Assembly (NCBI RefSeq): GCF_041080625.1
Contig: NZ_CP163518.1
Location: forward strand, 3,596,001 to 3,660,000
Source: Streptomyces sp. CG1
GTDB taxonomy: Bacteria > Actinomycetota > Actinomycetes > Streptomycetales > Streptomycetaceae
Direction of reading: 5' to 3'
Length of the DNA: 64,000 bases
Shown here: positions 53,850 through 63,087 of the stretch, one piece after another
Position numbering within the stretch: the first letter of the stretch is position 1
Layout: every line of letters begins with the position of its first letter
Made by a program: the position numbers and the translations under genes
Notes under the pieces: model-generated
The model's database searches: none
What the model saw: only the letters and a program-made list of their open reading frames with translations
Told to the model about the DNA's origin: nothing

Positions 53850-55676
53850 TTACTCCGCTTGCAGCACCAGCAGCGCGAGGTCGTCCTCGGGCAGGCCTCC
53901 GCCGAAGTCGTGCACCAGGCGGCGGATCCTTTCGGCGATCAGCTCGGCGCTCAGGCCCGCGCAGCCGGACAGGGCCTGCGCGAGCCCGTCGGCGTCGTCG
54001 AACTGGCGGGAGCCGGAGCGGCGCTCGGTCACGCCGTCGGTGACACACAGCAGGCTGTCGCCGGGCCGCAGGTCGAGGGTCTCGCTGGTGTAGGTCTCGT
54101 CCTCGACCACGCCGAGCAGGGTCTGCGGGCGCGCGGCGGTGCGCACGGTGCCGTCGGGGCTGAGCACGAGCGGGAGCGGGTGGCCGGCGGAGGCCAGGGT
54201 GCAGCGGACGCCGCCGTCGTACGGGGTCAGCTCGCCGTAGAGGAGGGACAGGAAGCGGGTCTGCGGGCCGTCTCCTGGGGCCACCGGGCGGCCGCCGGCG
54301 GCGACCAGGGCGCGGGCGGCCGCGTCGGCGGCCTCGGTGGCGTCGTCGAGGAGGAGCTGGTTGAGCCGGTCGAGGACGTCGGCGACCCGGTAGCCCTCAC
54401 GGGCGAGGAGACGCAGCCAGGGCCGGGCGAGGCCGATCACGACCGCCGCCTCCGGGCCCTTGCCCTGGACGTCGCCGACGGCGAAGCACCAGCGGCCGTC
54501 GCCCGCCGGGAACAGGTCGTAGAAGTCGCCGCTGGGGCCGCCCTTGTCGCAGGGCTCGTACACGAGCGCGCTGCTCAGGCCGGGGATCTGGGCGACCGCG
54601 CCGGGCAGCAGGCCCCGCTGCAGGACGGCGCTGATGGTGGCCTGGCGGGCGTACTGGCGCGCGGCCCCGATGGCGAGCGCCACCCGGCGGCTGAGGTCCT
54701 CGACGAGCCCGGTGACCTCGTCGGGGAAGCACGCGAGCCCGCACCGGCCGATGACCAGCGTGCCGAGCGGCCGGCCGCCCGCGATCAGCCGGTACGACAG
54801 CGCCGTGCCGTCGGCGCCCTCCGGGCCGAGCGCATGGCCGGGCCACGGGTACGGCTCGGGGCCGGAGCGCAGCCCGTCGGGCGGGCAGGGCGACTCCTTC
54901 TCCAGGGCGCACCGCAGTTCCTCGATGCGGTTCTCGCTGGCGTGCCAGACCCGGTCGGGGCCGCCGCCGGCGCCGCCGCGCACACTCGCCTCGTCCTCCA
55001 GCCACACCGCGCACCAGTCGGCGAGCCGGGGCACGAGGAGCTGGCCGGTCAGGGCCGTCACCAGGTTCTCGTCCAGCTGTCCGGCGAGCAGGTCGGAGGC
55101 CTCGGCGAGGAAGGACAGCGCGCCCCGGCCGAGCCAGTCCCGGTCGCCCACGGCGCGATGCGGCTGCGGGGCCAGATCCTCGGCGACCTCCAGGGCCGCG
55201 TCCGGTGCGGGCGCGTCCGGGTCCTCGACGCCGCCCGGGGGCAGCCGCGCCCAGACCGTCTTGGCGCCGGTGCGGTAGGTGACGCCCCAGGACTCGGCGA
55301 GCGTGGTGACCAGCCGCAGGCCACGCCCGTACTCGGCGGTCTCGTGCGCGCCCTCGCCGCCGAGGGCATCGCGCGGCGCGCGGGAGGGATGCCGGTCGCA
55401 GACCTCCACGACGAACGCGCCGTCCTCCTCCAGCCGCCAGTCGACCTCCACGTCCGTACCGGCGTGTACGACGGCGTTGGTGACCAGCTCGCTGACGACG
55501 GCCATGGCGTCGTCAGCGAGCCGGGCCGAGACCCCGGGCGCCTCGGCCAGGGCGGCCCGCACCAGCGCACGGGCCGACCCGGGCGCGACGGGACTCCCGG
55601 ACAGCGTGGCGCGCCCCCGCACCTCCCGGGCCCGGGGCTCGCTGTCCCGCTGCGTGGGTATGGCCGCCATGTCCAT
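53850..55676 (-). CDS. SpoIIE-family phosphatase with anti-sigma-like ATPase domain
   Basis: A 608-residue regulatory protein with three parts. Residues about 25-145 are an RsbW-like HATPase (VSELVTNAVVHAG, VEVCDRHPS, GRGLRLVTTLAESWGV). Residues about 170-350 form a GAF-like sensor. Residues about 370-605 are the PP2C-type SpoIIE phosphatase (PSGDFYDLFPAGDGRWCFAVGDVQGKGPEAA, with metal aspartates in DFYD, GDVQGKG, VTDGVTE and DDLALLVL). Such proteins control partner-switching of anti-anti-sigma factors in Streptomyces. No cognate sigma or anti-anti-sigma gene is adjacent. Confidence 0.92.
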   Translation of the reverse strand: MDMAAIPTQRDSEPRAREVRGRATLSGSPVAPGSARALVRAALAEAPGVSARLADDAMAVVSELVTNAVVHAGTDVEVDWRLEEDGAFVVEVCDRHPSRAPRDALGGEGAHETAEYGRGLRLVTTLAESWGVTYRTGAKTVWARLPPGGVEDPDAPAPDAALEVAEDLAPQPHRAVGDRDWLGRGALSFLAEASDLLAGQLDENLVTALTGQLLVPRLADWCAVWLEDEASVRGGAGGGPDRVWHASENRIEELRCALEKESPCPPDGLRSGPEPYPWPGHALGPEGADGTALSYRLIAGGRPLGTLVIGRCGLACFPDEVTGLVEDLSRRVALAIGAARQYARQATISAVLQRGLLPGAVAQIPGLSSALVYEPCDKGGPSGDFYDLFPAGDGRWCFAVGDVQGKGPEAAVVIGLARPWLRLLAREGYRVADVLDRLNQLLLDDATEAADAAARALVAAGGRPVAPGDGPQTRFLSLLYGELTPYDGGVRCTLASAGHPLPLVLSPDGTVRTAARPQTLLGVVEDETYTSETLDLRPGDSLLCVTDGVTERRSGSRQFDDADGLAQALSGCAGLSAELIAERIRRLVHDFGGGLPEDDLALLVLQAE

Positions 55677-55774
55677 GCGGCCAGGGTGACAGGCCGGGGG
55701 CGCCTATAAGCGCTGAGTCACTGAAGTGACCAGAAGACGGCCACTTTCGAACGCCGGTGGGCGCAACTTACCCA

Positions 55775-55823
55775 GGGGCGCGGGGAACCGCGCGACAGGC
55801 CACGACGAACCCGCAGCCGCCGG
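55775..55823. repeat. Dispersed Streptomyces intergenic repeat, copy 2
   Basis: Begins GGGGCGCGGGGAACCGCGCG and follows the same pattern as 46155-46204. It lies in the 176-bp gap between the end of the acyl-CoA ligase gene and the start of the SpoIIE-type phosphatase gene, both on the minus strand. Confidence 0.7.
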
Positions 55824-55852
55824 CAGTCCCCAGCCACCCCTTCGAAACAGCG

Positions 55853-57727
55853 TCAGGCCTCCCGCGTCCCGGCGTACATCTCATCGATGAGGTGCTTGTA
55901 CTCCCGCTCCACAACAGGCCGCTTCAGCTTGAGACTCGGCGTGATCTCCCCGTGCTCCACGTCAAGATCCCGGGGGAGCAGGCGGAACTTCTTGATGGTC
56001 TGCCACTTCTGCAGCCCCGCGTTGAGCTGCCGCACATACCCGTCGACCATCTCCACCGTCTGCGGCGCGGCCACGACGTCGGCGTACGGCCGCCCTTCCA
56101 GCCCGTTCTCCTTCGCCCAGTCCAGGAGCGCGATCTCGTCCAGGGCGATGAGCGCGGTGCAGTAGTTCCGGTCGGCGCCGTGCACCAGGATGTTGGAGAC
56201 GTACGGGCACACACCCTTGAACTGGCCCTCGACCTCGGCCGGTGCGACGTACTTGCCGCCGGAGGTCTTGATGAGGTCCTTCTTGCGGTCGGTGATGCGC
56301 AGATAGCCGTCGGGCGAGAGCTCGCCGATGTCCCCGGTGTGGAACCAGCCGTCTGTCTCCAGCACCTCGGCGGTCTTCTCGGGCAGCCCGTGGTAGCCCT
56401 CCATGATGCCGGGGCCGCGCAGCAGGATCTCGCCGTCGTCGGCGATGCGCACCTCCGTGCCGGGCAGCGGCTTGCCGACCGTGCCGGTGCGGTAGGCCTC
56501 GCCGGGGTTGACGAAGGAGGCCGCGGAGGACTCGGTGAGGCCGTAGCCCTCCAGGACGTGGATGCCGGCGCCGGCGAAGAAGTAGCCGATCTCGGGGGCG
56601 AGCGCGGAGGCGCCGGAGACGCAGGCGCGCAGCCGGCCGCCGAAGGCCTCGCGGAGCTTGCCGTAGACGAGGGTGTCGGCGACCTTGTGCTTGGCGGCCA
56701 GGCCGAACGGCACGGCGTGGTTGCCGGTGCGGCGGAAGTTGTCCTGGCTGACCTTGGCGTACTCGCGGGCCACCTCGGCGGCCCACTGGAAGATCTTGTA
56801 CTTGGCCGGGCCGCCCTCGCGGGCCTTGGCGGCGACGCCGTTGTAGACCTTCTCGAAGATGCGCGGCACGGCCGCCATGTACGTCGGCTGCACCACCGGA
56901 AGGTTCTCGATGATCTTGTCGACGCGGCCGTCCACTGCGGTGACGTGCCCGACCTCGATCTGCCCCGAGGTGAGCACCTTGCCGAAGACGTGCGCGAGCG
57001 GCAGCCACAGGTACTGCACGTCCTCGGCGCTGATCAGGCCGGTCGCGGCGATCGCCTTCGCCATGTAGGCCCAGTTGTCGTGCGGGAGCCTGACACCCTT
57101 GGGGCGGCCGGTGGTGCCGGAGGTGTAGATGAGGGTGGCGAGCTGGTCCCGCTTGATCGCGCCGACCCGCTCCTTGATCAGCTCGGGGTGGGTCTCCAGG
57201 TAGGCGGCGCCACGACGCTCCAGCTCGGCGAGGGTGATGACCCAGTCGTCCGTCTCGGCGCCGGCCGGGTCGATGACGACGACCTTGGTCAGGTCGGGCA
57301 GCTCGGCGCGCTTCTCGACGGCCTTGGCGACCTGGGCCGCGTCCTCGGCGATCAGCACCCGGCTCTCGGAGTCGGAGAGGATGAAGGCCGATTCGTCCGC
57401 GTTGGTCTGCGGGTAGATCGTGGTCGTCGCGCCGCCCGCGCACATGATGCCGAGGTCCGCCAGGAGCCACTCGACCCGGGTGGAGGAGGCGAGCGCCACG
57501 CGCTGCTCGGGCTGCACACCCAGCCCGATGAGGCCGGCCGCGATCGCGTACACCCGCTCGGCCGCCTGCGCCCAGCTGAGCGACTTCCAGTCGTCGGGGC
57601 CCTGGCCGGAGGCGGGGGCCACCGGATAGCGGTAGGCCTCGGCGTCCGGTGTGGCCGCCACGCGCTCCAGGAAGAGGGCCGCCACGGACGGCGGACGGTT
57701 CTCGATCAGGGTCTGTGTGTCGCTCAC
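55853..57727 (-). CDS. Long-chain fatty acid-CoA ligase (FadD/FACL type)
   Basis: A 624-residue AMP-forming ligase activating fatty acids as CoA thioesters. The P-loop is TLIYTSGTTGRPKGV, the FACS/A5 block is EGYGLTESSA, and the C-terminal hinge GDIGELSPDGYLRITDRKKDLIKTSGGKYVAPAEVE includes the conserved region leading to the catalytic lysine. It is a complete bidomain enzyme, unlike the truncated ligase at the start of the window. The GTG start has GGAGG upstream. An inverted repeat about 90 bp upstream suggests TetR-type control. Confidence 0.94.
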   Translation of the reverse strand: MSDTQTLIENRPPSVAALFLERVAATPDAEAYRYPVAPASGQGPDDWKSLSWAQAAERVYAIAAGLIGLGVQPEQRVALASSTRVEWLLADLGIMCAGGATTTIYPQTNADESAFILSDSESRVLIAEDAAQVAKAVEKRAELPDLTKVVVIDPAGAETDDWVITLAELERRGAAYLETHPELIKERVGAIKRDQLATLIYTSGTTGRPKGVRLPHDNWAYMAKAIAATGLISAEDVQYLWLPLAHVFGKVLTSGQIEVGHVTAVDGRVDKIIENLPVVQPTYMAAVPRIFEKVYNGVAAKAREGGPAKYKIFQWAAEVAREYAKVSQDNFRRTGNHAVPFGLAAKHKVADTLVYGKLREAFGGRLRACVSGASALAPEIGYFFAGAGIHVLEGYGLTESSAASFVNPGEAYRTGTVGKPLPGTEVRIADDGEILLRGPGIMEGYHGLPEKTAEVLETDGWFHTGDIGELSPDGYLRITDRKKDLIKTSGGKYVAPAEVEGQFKGVCPYVSNILVHGADRNYCTALIALDEIALLDWAKENGLEGRPYADVVAAPQTVEMVDGYVRQLNAGLQKWQTIKKFRLLPRDLDVEHGEITPSLKLKRPVVEREYKHLIDEMYAGTREA

Positions 57728-57819
57728 GACATCCTCCGGGCCCGCGACGGTGCGGCTGTACTCGGTGCGGCTGGGTTAACTCACGGTGGGGGTGGGAACT
57801 GCTGTCGCGCTGTTGTTTA

Positions 57820-57829
57820 ACTCGCGAGT
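57820..57829. promoter_or_regulatory. Candidate TetR-type operator upstream of the acyl-CoA ligase gene
   Basis: The perfect palindrome ACTCGCGAGT is flanked by TTTA and AACT, extending a near-palindrome; a second GTTAACTC half-site lies at about 57775-57783. This AT-richer island in the acyl-CoA ligase promoter resembles TetR-family lipid-regulator operators. Confidence 0.45.
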
Positions 57830-57936
57830 AACTATCGAGCAGGGATCAGAGTAAGCCGCGACCGGCCGCTGCGTAAGGGGCATCGGCCTGTCTGTTTCCC
57901 CGCATGTTCCACGGAGAGCGACGTTACGCACGCGTA

Positions 57937-57968
57937 GGGGCCCGCCGCACTTTCGCACGGCGGGCCCC
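57937..57968 (-). terminator. Hairpin terminator after lepA
   Basis: GGGGCCCGCCG (57937-57947) and CGGCGGGCCCC (57958-57968) form a perfect 11-bp stem with a 10-base loop, about 40 bp beyond the lepA stop. Confidence 0.8.
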
Positions 57969-58009
57969 CTTGTGTCCCGTTTGAGGACGTAACCCGTTGT
58001 TACCGCTGG

Positions 58010-59884
58010 TTACTTCTTGCCCTTGGCCGACCCCGCGCTGTCATCGCTGGACAGGACGGCGATGAAGGCTTCCTGCGGAACCTCCACGGAACCCACCATC
58101 TTCATCCGCTTCTTGCCTTCCTTCTGCTTCTCCAGCAGCTTGCGCTTACGGGAGATGTCACCGCCGTAGCACTTGGCGAGGACGTCCTTGCGGATGGCGC
58201 GGATGGTCTCGCGGGCGATGACCCGGGAGCCGATGGCGGCCTGCACCGGCACCTCGAAGGCCTGCCGCGGGATCAGCTCCTTGAGCTTGGCGACGAGCCG
58301 CACGCCGTACGCGTACGCCTGGTCCTTGTGGGTGATCGCCGAGAAGGCGTCCACCTTGTCGCCGTGCAGCAGGATGTCGACCTTGACCAGGGAGCTGGTC
58401 TGCTCGCCGGTGGGCTCGTAGTCCAGCGAGGCGTAGCCGCGGGTCTTGGACTTCAGCTGGTCGAAGAAGTCGAAGACGATCTCCGCCAGCGGCAGGGTGT
58501 AGCGGATCTCGACCCGGTCCTCCGAGAGGTAGTCCATGCCGAGGAGGGTGCCGCGCCGGGTCTGGCACAGCTCCATGATCGAGCCGATGAACTCGGTCGG
58601 CGCGAGGATCGTGGCCCGTACGACGGGCTCGTACACCTCGTTGATCTTGCCCTCGGGGAACTCGCTCGGGTTGGTGACGGTGTGCTCGCTGCCGTCCTCC
58701 ATCACCACCCGGTAGACCACGTTCGGCGCGGTGGCGATCAGGTCGAGGCCGAACTCGCGCTCCAGGCGCTCCCGGATCACGTCCAGGTGCAGCAGGCCGA
58801 GGAAGCCGACGCGGAAACCGAAGCCGAGGGCGGCGGAGGTCTCCGGCTCGTAGACGAGGGCGGCGTCGTTGAGCTGCAGCTTGTCCAGGGCCTCGCGCAG
58901 CTCGGGGTAGTCGGAGCCGTCCAGCGGATACAGACCCGAGAAGACCATGGGCTTCGGGTCCTTGTAGCCGCCGAGGGCCTCCGTGGCGCCCTTGCTCTGG
59001 CTGGTGACGGTGTCACCGACCTTGGACTGGCGGACGTCCTTCACACCGGTGATGAGATAGCCCACCTCGCCGACGCCGAGGCCGTCGGCCGGCAGCATCT
59101 CGGGCGAGTTGACGCCGATCTCCAGCAGTTCGTGCGTGGCGCCGGTGGACATCATCCTGATGCGCTCACGCTTGTTGAGCTGGCCGTCGATGACACGCAC
59201 GTACGTCACGACACCGCGGTACGAGTCGTAGACCGAGTCGAAGATCATCGCGCGGGCGGGCGCGTCGGCGACCCCGACCGGGGCCGGGATCTCCTTGACG
59301 ACCTTGTTCAGCAGCGCGTCGACGCCGAGACCGGTCTTGGCGGAGACCTTGAGCACGTCGGAGGGATCGCAGCCGACCAGGTTCGCCAGCTCCTCGGCGA
59401 ACTTCTCCGGCTGGGCGGCCGGCAGGTCGATCTTGTTGAGCACGGGGATGATCGTGAGGTCGTTCTCCATCGCCAGGTAGAGGTTGGCGAGGGTCTGCGC
59501 CTCGATGCCCTGGGCGGCGTCGACGAGGAGGATGGTCCCCTCACAGGCGGCGAGCGACCGCGAGACCTCGTAGGTGAAGTCGACGTGCCCCGGGGTGTCG
59601 ATCATGTTGAGGATGTGGGTCGTGCCCTGGTCGGGGCCCTCGGTGGGGGCCCAGGGCAGACGCACCGCCTGGGACTTGATCGTGATACCGCGCTCGCGCT
59701 CGATGTCCATCCGGTCGAGGTACTGAGCACGCATCTGCCGCTGCTCGACCACACCGGTCAGCTGGAGCATCCGGTCGGCGAGCGTGGACTTGCCGTGGTC
59801 GATGTGCGCGATGATGCAGAAATTGCGGATCAGAGCCGGGGCGGTACGGCTCGGCTCGGGCACATGGTTTGGGGTCGCGGGCAC
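58010..59884 (-). CDS. lepA: Elongation factor 4 (ribosomal back-translocase)
   Basis: A 624-residue translational GTPase. G1 is [10 protein letters not shown]2 RGITIKSQ, G3 DTPGHVDF and G4 NKIDLP, followed by EF-G-like domains II, III and V and the unique C-terminal domain ([46 protein letters not shown]). The GTG at 59884 has AGGA upstream and gives the usual family length; the frame extends to 59944 without family similarity. It is divergent from rpsT, a conserved pairing. Confidence 0.97.
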   Translation of the reverse strand: MPATPNHVPEPSRTAPALIRNFCIIAHIDHGKSTLADRMLQLTGVVEQRQMRAQYLDRMDIERERGITIKSQAVRLPWAPTEGPDQGTTHILNMIDTPGHVDFTYEVSRSLAACEGTILLVDAAQGIEAQTLANLYLAMENDLTIIPVLNKIDLPAAQPEKFAEELANLVGCDPSDVLKVSAKTGLGVDALLNKVVKEIPAPVGVADAPARAMIFDSVYDSYRGVVTYVRVIDGQLNKRERIRMMSTGATHELLEIGVNSPEMLPADGLGVGEVGYLITGVKDVRQSKVGDTVTSQSKGATEALGGYKDPKPMVFSGLYPLDGSDYPELREALDKLQLNDAALVYEPETSAALGFGFRVGFLGLLHLDVIRERLEREFGLDLIATAPNVVYRVVMEDGSEHTVTNPSEFPEGKINEVYEPVVRATILAPTEFIGSIMELCQTRRGTLLGMDYLSEDRVEIRYTLPLAEIVFDFFDQLKSKTRGYASLDYEPTGEQTSSLVKVDILLHGDKVDAFSAITHKDQAYAYGVRLVAKLKELIPRQAFEVPVQAAIGSRVIARETIRAIRKDVLAKCYGGDISRKRKLLEKQKEGKKRMKMVGSVEVPQEAFIAVLSSDDSAGSAKGKK

Positions 59885-59973
59885 GCAGGGTCCTGTCTCT
59901 TGAGGCGCCTTATGCCTCGGGTCGGATCGATACGTAGTCTCCATGGTCCCACGCGGAGGGACCGAGGACCGTT

Positions 59974-60003
59974 TTGGGCCGCTCGCAGGGCCACTGGTAC
60001 TGT
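59974..60003 (+). promoter_or_regulatory. Putative promoter of rpsT
   Basis: TTGGGC (59974-59979) and TACTGT (59998-60003) are 18 bp apart, about 107 bp upstream of the rpsT GTG, in the lepA/rpsT divergent region. The long leader could carry S20 autoregulatory elements. Confidence 0.5.
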
Positions 60004-60110
60004 AGATGGCTGTGCCTCATGCCCTCTCGGCGCGAGGCACGTCAGAGAAATTTTGGATCACCGGTACGGGACCCTCGCGGCCCCGCACCTGAACCTGAAA
60101 AGGCTCCTTC

Positions 60111-60377
60111 GTGGCGAACATCAAGTCCCAGATCAAGCGGATCAAGACCAACGAGAAGGCTCGGCTGCGCAACAAGGCCGTCAAGTCCTCCCTGAAGACC
60201 GCGATCCGCAAGGCCCGTGAGGCCGCTGCCGCGGGTGACGTCGAGAAGGCCACCGAGCTGCAGCGCGCTGCCGCGCGTGCGCTCGACAAGGCCGTCTCCA
60301 AGGGCGTCATCCACAAGAACCAGGCCGCCAACAAGAAGTCGGCGCTTGCTTCCAAGGTCACGTCCCTCAAGGGCTGA
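60111..60377 (+). CDS. rpsT: 30S ribosomal protein S20
   Basis: An 88-residue primary 16S rRNA-binding protein. [38 protein letters not shown] and the Lys/Ala-rich helices to [25 protein letters not shown] are diagnostic. The GTG start has AAAGG upstream. Monocistronic, with a U-run terminator about 130 bp after the stop; divergent from lepA. Confidence 0.98.
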   Translation: MANIKSQIKRIKTNEKARLRNKAVKSSLKTAIRKAREAAAAGDVEKATELQRAAARALDKAVSKGVIHKNQAANKKSALASKVTSLKG

Positions 60378-60505
60378 ACTCTCCCTTTGATCTGACCGCC
60401 GGAAGGACCCAGAGCGGGCCCTCTCTCATCCGCTCCCGTCCGGCACCCCGGATTCGCACGCGGCCTGCGTTCGCCACGCGGGTGCGAGTCCATCAGCTTC
60501 AACCG

Positions 60506-60553
60506 AAAACCCCGGCACCTTGCCCTTCCCCAGGGCGGGCGGCGGGGTTTTTT
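60506..60553 (+). terminator. Rho-independent terminator after rpsT
   Basis: AAAACCCCG (60506-60514) pairs with CGGGGTTTTTT (60543-60553); the enclosed TGCCCT/AGGGCG arms extend the structure. The U-run makes this the most canonical terminator in the window. Confidence 0.85.
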
Positions 60554-60663
60554 GGTTGCCTCTTCGGCCGACGGTGCCGGGACGCCGTGGCGGCCGCTTC
60601 TCAGCTGACGGAGACGGGTGAGCGGGTGGGAAACAGCGTCCAGGGGCAGAGCCCCAGGAACAC

Positions 60664-61653
60664 CTATCCGCGCCCGCGAGACCGAGCAGCCCGCGCGATG
60701 ATCACAACGGCCTTCTCCAGGGCGTACTCGGGATCATCGCCCCCACCCTTCACCCCGGCGTCGGCCTCCGCAACGGCCCTGAGCGCCGCCGCAACCCCGT
60801 CCGGCGTCCACCCCCGCATCTGCTGCCGCACCCGATCGATCTTCCACGGCGGCATCCCCAACTCCCGTGCCAGATCAGCCGGCCGCCCACCCCGAGCAGA
60901 CGACAGCTTCCCGATGGCCCGCACCCCCTGCGCCAGCGCACTGGTGATCATCACCGGCGCCACCCCGGTCGCCAGCGACCAGCGCAACGCCTCCAGCGCC
61001 TCCGCCGTACGCCCCTCCACGGCCCGGTCGGCGACCGTGAAGCTCGAGGCCTCCGCCCGGCCGGTGTAGTACCGCCCGACGACCGCCTCGTCGATCGTCC
61101 CCTCCACATCGGAGACCAGCTGCGAGACAGCCGAGGCCAGCTCCCGCAGATCGCTGCCGATGGCGTCGCACAGCGCCTGGCACGCCTCGGGCGTGGCCGA
61201 CCGCCCGAACGAGCGGAACTCCCCCCGCACAAAGGCCAGCCGGTCCGCGGGCTTGGTCATCTTCGGGCAGGCCACCTCCCGCGCTCCCGCCTTGCGCGCG
61301 GCGTCCAGCAGGCCCTTGCCCTTGGCCCCGCCCGCGTGCAGCAGCACGAGCGTGATCTCCTCGGCGGGCGCCCCGACATACGCCTTGACGTCCTTGACCG
61401 TGTCGGCGGACAGGTCCTGCGCATTGCGTACGACCACGACTTTCCGCTCGGCGAAGAGCGAAGGACTGGTGAGCTCGGCGAGCGTGCCGGGCTGCAACTG
61501 GTCCGGGGTGAGGTCGCGTACGTCCGTGTCGGCGTCGGCGGCCTTGGCGGCGGCCACCACCTCCTGCACGGCACGGTCGAGCAGGAGGTCCTCCTGGCCC
61601 ACGGCAAGCGTCACCGGGGCGAGAGGGTCGTCATTCGCAGTCTTCCTGGCCAT
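60664..61653 (-). CDS. holA: DNA polymerase III, delta subunit
   Basis: A 329-residue clamp-loader subunit. DPLAPVTLAVGQEDLLLDRAVQEVVAAAK is the N-terminal block, VVVVRNAQDLSADTVKDVKAYVGAPAEEITLVLLHAGG the AAA-like core, and ASSFTVADRAVEGRTAEALEALRWSLATGVAPVMITSALAQGVRAIGKLSS the collar domain. It opens the beta clamp during replication. The start at 61653 opens directly into the first block. Tandem repeats lie in its upstream region (61706-61774). Confidence 0.95.
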   Translation of the reverse strand: MARKTANDDPLAPVTLAVGQEDLLLDRAVQEVVAAAKAADADTDVRDLTPDQLQPGTLAELTSPSLFAERKVVVVRNAQDLSADTVKDVKAYVGAPAEEITLVLLHAGGAKGKGLLDAARKAGAREVACPKMTKPADRLAFVRGEFRSFGRSATPEACQALCDAIGSDLRELASAVSQLVSDVEGTIDEAVVGRYYTGRAEASSFTVADRAVEGRTAEALEALRWSLATGVAPVMITSALAQGVRAIGKLSSARGGRPADLARELGMPPWKIDRVRQQMRGWTPDGVAAALRAVAEADAGVKGGGDDPEYALEKAVVIIARAARSRGRG

Positions 61654-61705
61654 CCCTCAAAGCATCCCACGCACCACTGACAATGGGTTCACGCAGTTGC
61701 CGAGG

Positions 61706-61774
61706 GCCCACGCGGCTGCAGGTTCCCGCATAGCTGCGGGGCCCACTTGGCTGCGGGGCTCACTTGGCTGCGGG
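61706..61774. repeat. Tandem 17-bp repeats in the holA upstream region
   Basis: Four imperfect units of 17-18 bp of the form GCCCACTTGGCTGCGGG; the last two (61741-61757 and 61758-61774) are nearly identical. They run into a short hairpin at 61780-61797. Confidence 0.7.
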
Positions 61775-61779
61775 CAGTC

Positions 61780-61797
61780 GTGCCGCTGGGGCGGCAC
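61780..61797. terminator. Short hairpin between the acidic-protein gene and holA
   Basis: GTGCCGC (61780-61786), loop TGGG, GCGGCAC (61791-61797): a perfect 7-bp stem. On the minus strand it lies about 60 bp beyond the stop of the 61861-62106 gene and upstream of holA, so it may end that gene's transcript. Confidence 0.45.
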
Positions 61798-61860
61798 GGG
61801 TGAGCGTTGGGGGCAACCCTTCTGGGGGAGGCACGACGCCGGTGCCGGTCACCCGGCGGG

Positions 61861-62106
61861 TCACGGCTCCTCCCGCCACCCGTCCCACTCCCCCGCGAAC
61901 TCATCCAGCTCCGCCGGATCCAGCCGCTCATCCTGGTCCCGCAGGACAACCAGCCACTGCGCATCCTCGGCATCGTCCTCACCGGCCAGCGCGTCGCGGA
62001 CCAGCTGGGGCTCCTCGTCCAGGCCGAACCGCTCCCCTAGCGCCTCGGCCGCCTCCTCGGCGGCATCCCGGTCGGGCAGCACCAGCACATGTCTCACGTC
62101 GCTCAC
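61861..62106 (-). CDS. Small acidic conserved protein
   Basis: An 81-residue, strongly acidic protein (VSDVRHVLVLPDRDAAEEAAEALGERFGLDEEPQLVRDALAGEDDAEDAQWLVVLRDQDERLDPAELDEFAGEWDGWREEP). I take the GTG at 62106, with GGAG just upstream; a GTG at 62124 would add six residues. No domain is recognised, but a beta-alpha-beta-like pattern and two Trp residues suggest a compact fold. Position next to holA is, from memory, conserved in Streptomyces. Confidence 0.75.
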   Translation of the reverse strand: MSDVRHVLVLPDRDAAEEAAEALGERFGLDEEPQLVRDALAGEDDAEDAQWLVVLRDQDERLDPAELDEFAGEWDGWREEP

Positions 62107-62222
62107 GGCTCCATTCTCCGGCACCGAACCGCCAGGTCAGGCCTTGAGGCCTTGGGCGCGATCCGCACGTCCAGGAAGTCCGCCGACCGCAGACGGTCGT
62201 CCCGCGCGGATGCTGTTCCGAA

Positions 62223-63059
62223 TCAGGAGTTCGGATTGCGGCTTCGGGCAGTCGGCACACAGCCCAGCTCGATCCCGAACCACTCCCGGTACGCCGTCAG
62301 CACCTCCTCGTCCGCCCCCAACTCCCGTGTCTCACGCTTCCCGTCGGCACCCGTCGTCGTCAGCGACCGCCCGCTGAGCGTGACCCTCCCTCCGTCCTCG
62401 GTGACCCGGGAGCAGACCAGCGACCGGGTGAAGTGCGACAGCGGCGAGGTGCTGTGCCACCAGGCCCCGGCCGCGAAGTCCCCGAGCGCCCGGGGCCGCG
62501 TCTCCAGCCGGTACTGCGGCCTGCCGTTCCGTACGACATCCAGGTCCCCGACCTCGGCCGAGCCGCCACCGCGCACCCCGGCCGCGTCGGGCCCGGCCTC
62601 CACCACCCGGAACACCCCGCCGGGGTCGGCCTGCTCCCCGCGTTCCGCACAGGCCAGGGGATAGTGGCTGTGCGCCCCGAACCCGACGTCCGCGAGCCAG
62701 GTGTCACCCTGCACCGTCCGCACCCGCAGGGCGAGATGGTCGTACGGGATGCCGAGCCGTCCCTCGTCGCCGTAGACGCGTCCGGCGAGCAGTTCGACCT
62801 CGTAGCCGAGAGCAGCGAGCAACGCGCCGAACGCGCCGTTCAGTTCGTAGCAGAAGCCACCTCGCCCCCGTCCGATCACCTTGTCCAGCAGCCGATCCTC
62901 CTCCAGCACGATCTCCTCGCCGAGGTGGATCGACAGATTCTCGAAGGGGACGGTTCGCAGATGACGCAGCTGCAGCTCGCGCAGCGCCGGGCCGGTGGGC
63001 CACTGTGGGCGCCCGGCCCCGATCCGGCGGAGGTAGGCGTCGGCCTGGCTCGAGTTCAT
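62223..63059 (-). CDS. Arylamine N-acetyltransferase
   Basis: A 278-residue NAT transferring acetyl from CoA to arylamines or related amines. The catalytic triad is Cys in GRGRGGFCYELNGAF, His in YDHLALRV and Asp in LADVGFGAHSHYP. RTVPFENLSIHLGE is the N-terminal NAT signature. ATG 63059 (MNSSQADAYLRRIG) is chosen; the open frame runs to 63080. Actinomycete NATs also serve as amide synthases (as in rifamycin), but no such cluster is here. It is 28 bp from comEC. Confidence 0.93.
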   Translation of the reverse strand: MNSSQADAYLRRIGAGRPQWPTGPALRELQLRHLRTVPFENLSIHLGEEIVLEEDRLLDKVIGRGRGGFCYELNGAFGALLAALGYEVELLAGRVYGDEGRLGIPYDHLALRVRTVQGDTWLADVGFGAHSHYPLACAERGEQADPGGVFRVVEAGPDAAGVRGGGSAEVGDLDVVRNGRPQYRLETRPRALGDFAAGAWWHSTSPLSHFTRSLVCSRVTEDGGRVTLSGRSLTTTGADGKRETRELGADEEVLTAYREWFGIELGCVPTARSRNPNS

Positions 63060-63087
63060 GGCCCCAGTCTGAGCGAACACCGCGTCC

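Noticed and set aside
60440..60500. Possible tRNA or structured RNA after rpsT
   Set aside because: The self-complementary TCGCACGCG/CGCGGGTGCGA does not fold into a cloverleaf and lacks T-arm and anticodon features. It is more likely part of the rpsT 3' region.
61706..61774. CRISPR-like array
   Set aside because: Units are contiguous with no unique spacers and are too short; it is a tandem repeat, and no cas genes are nearby.
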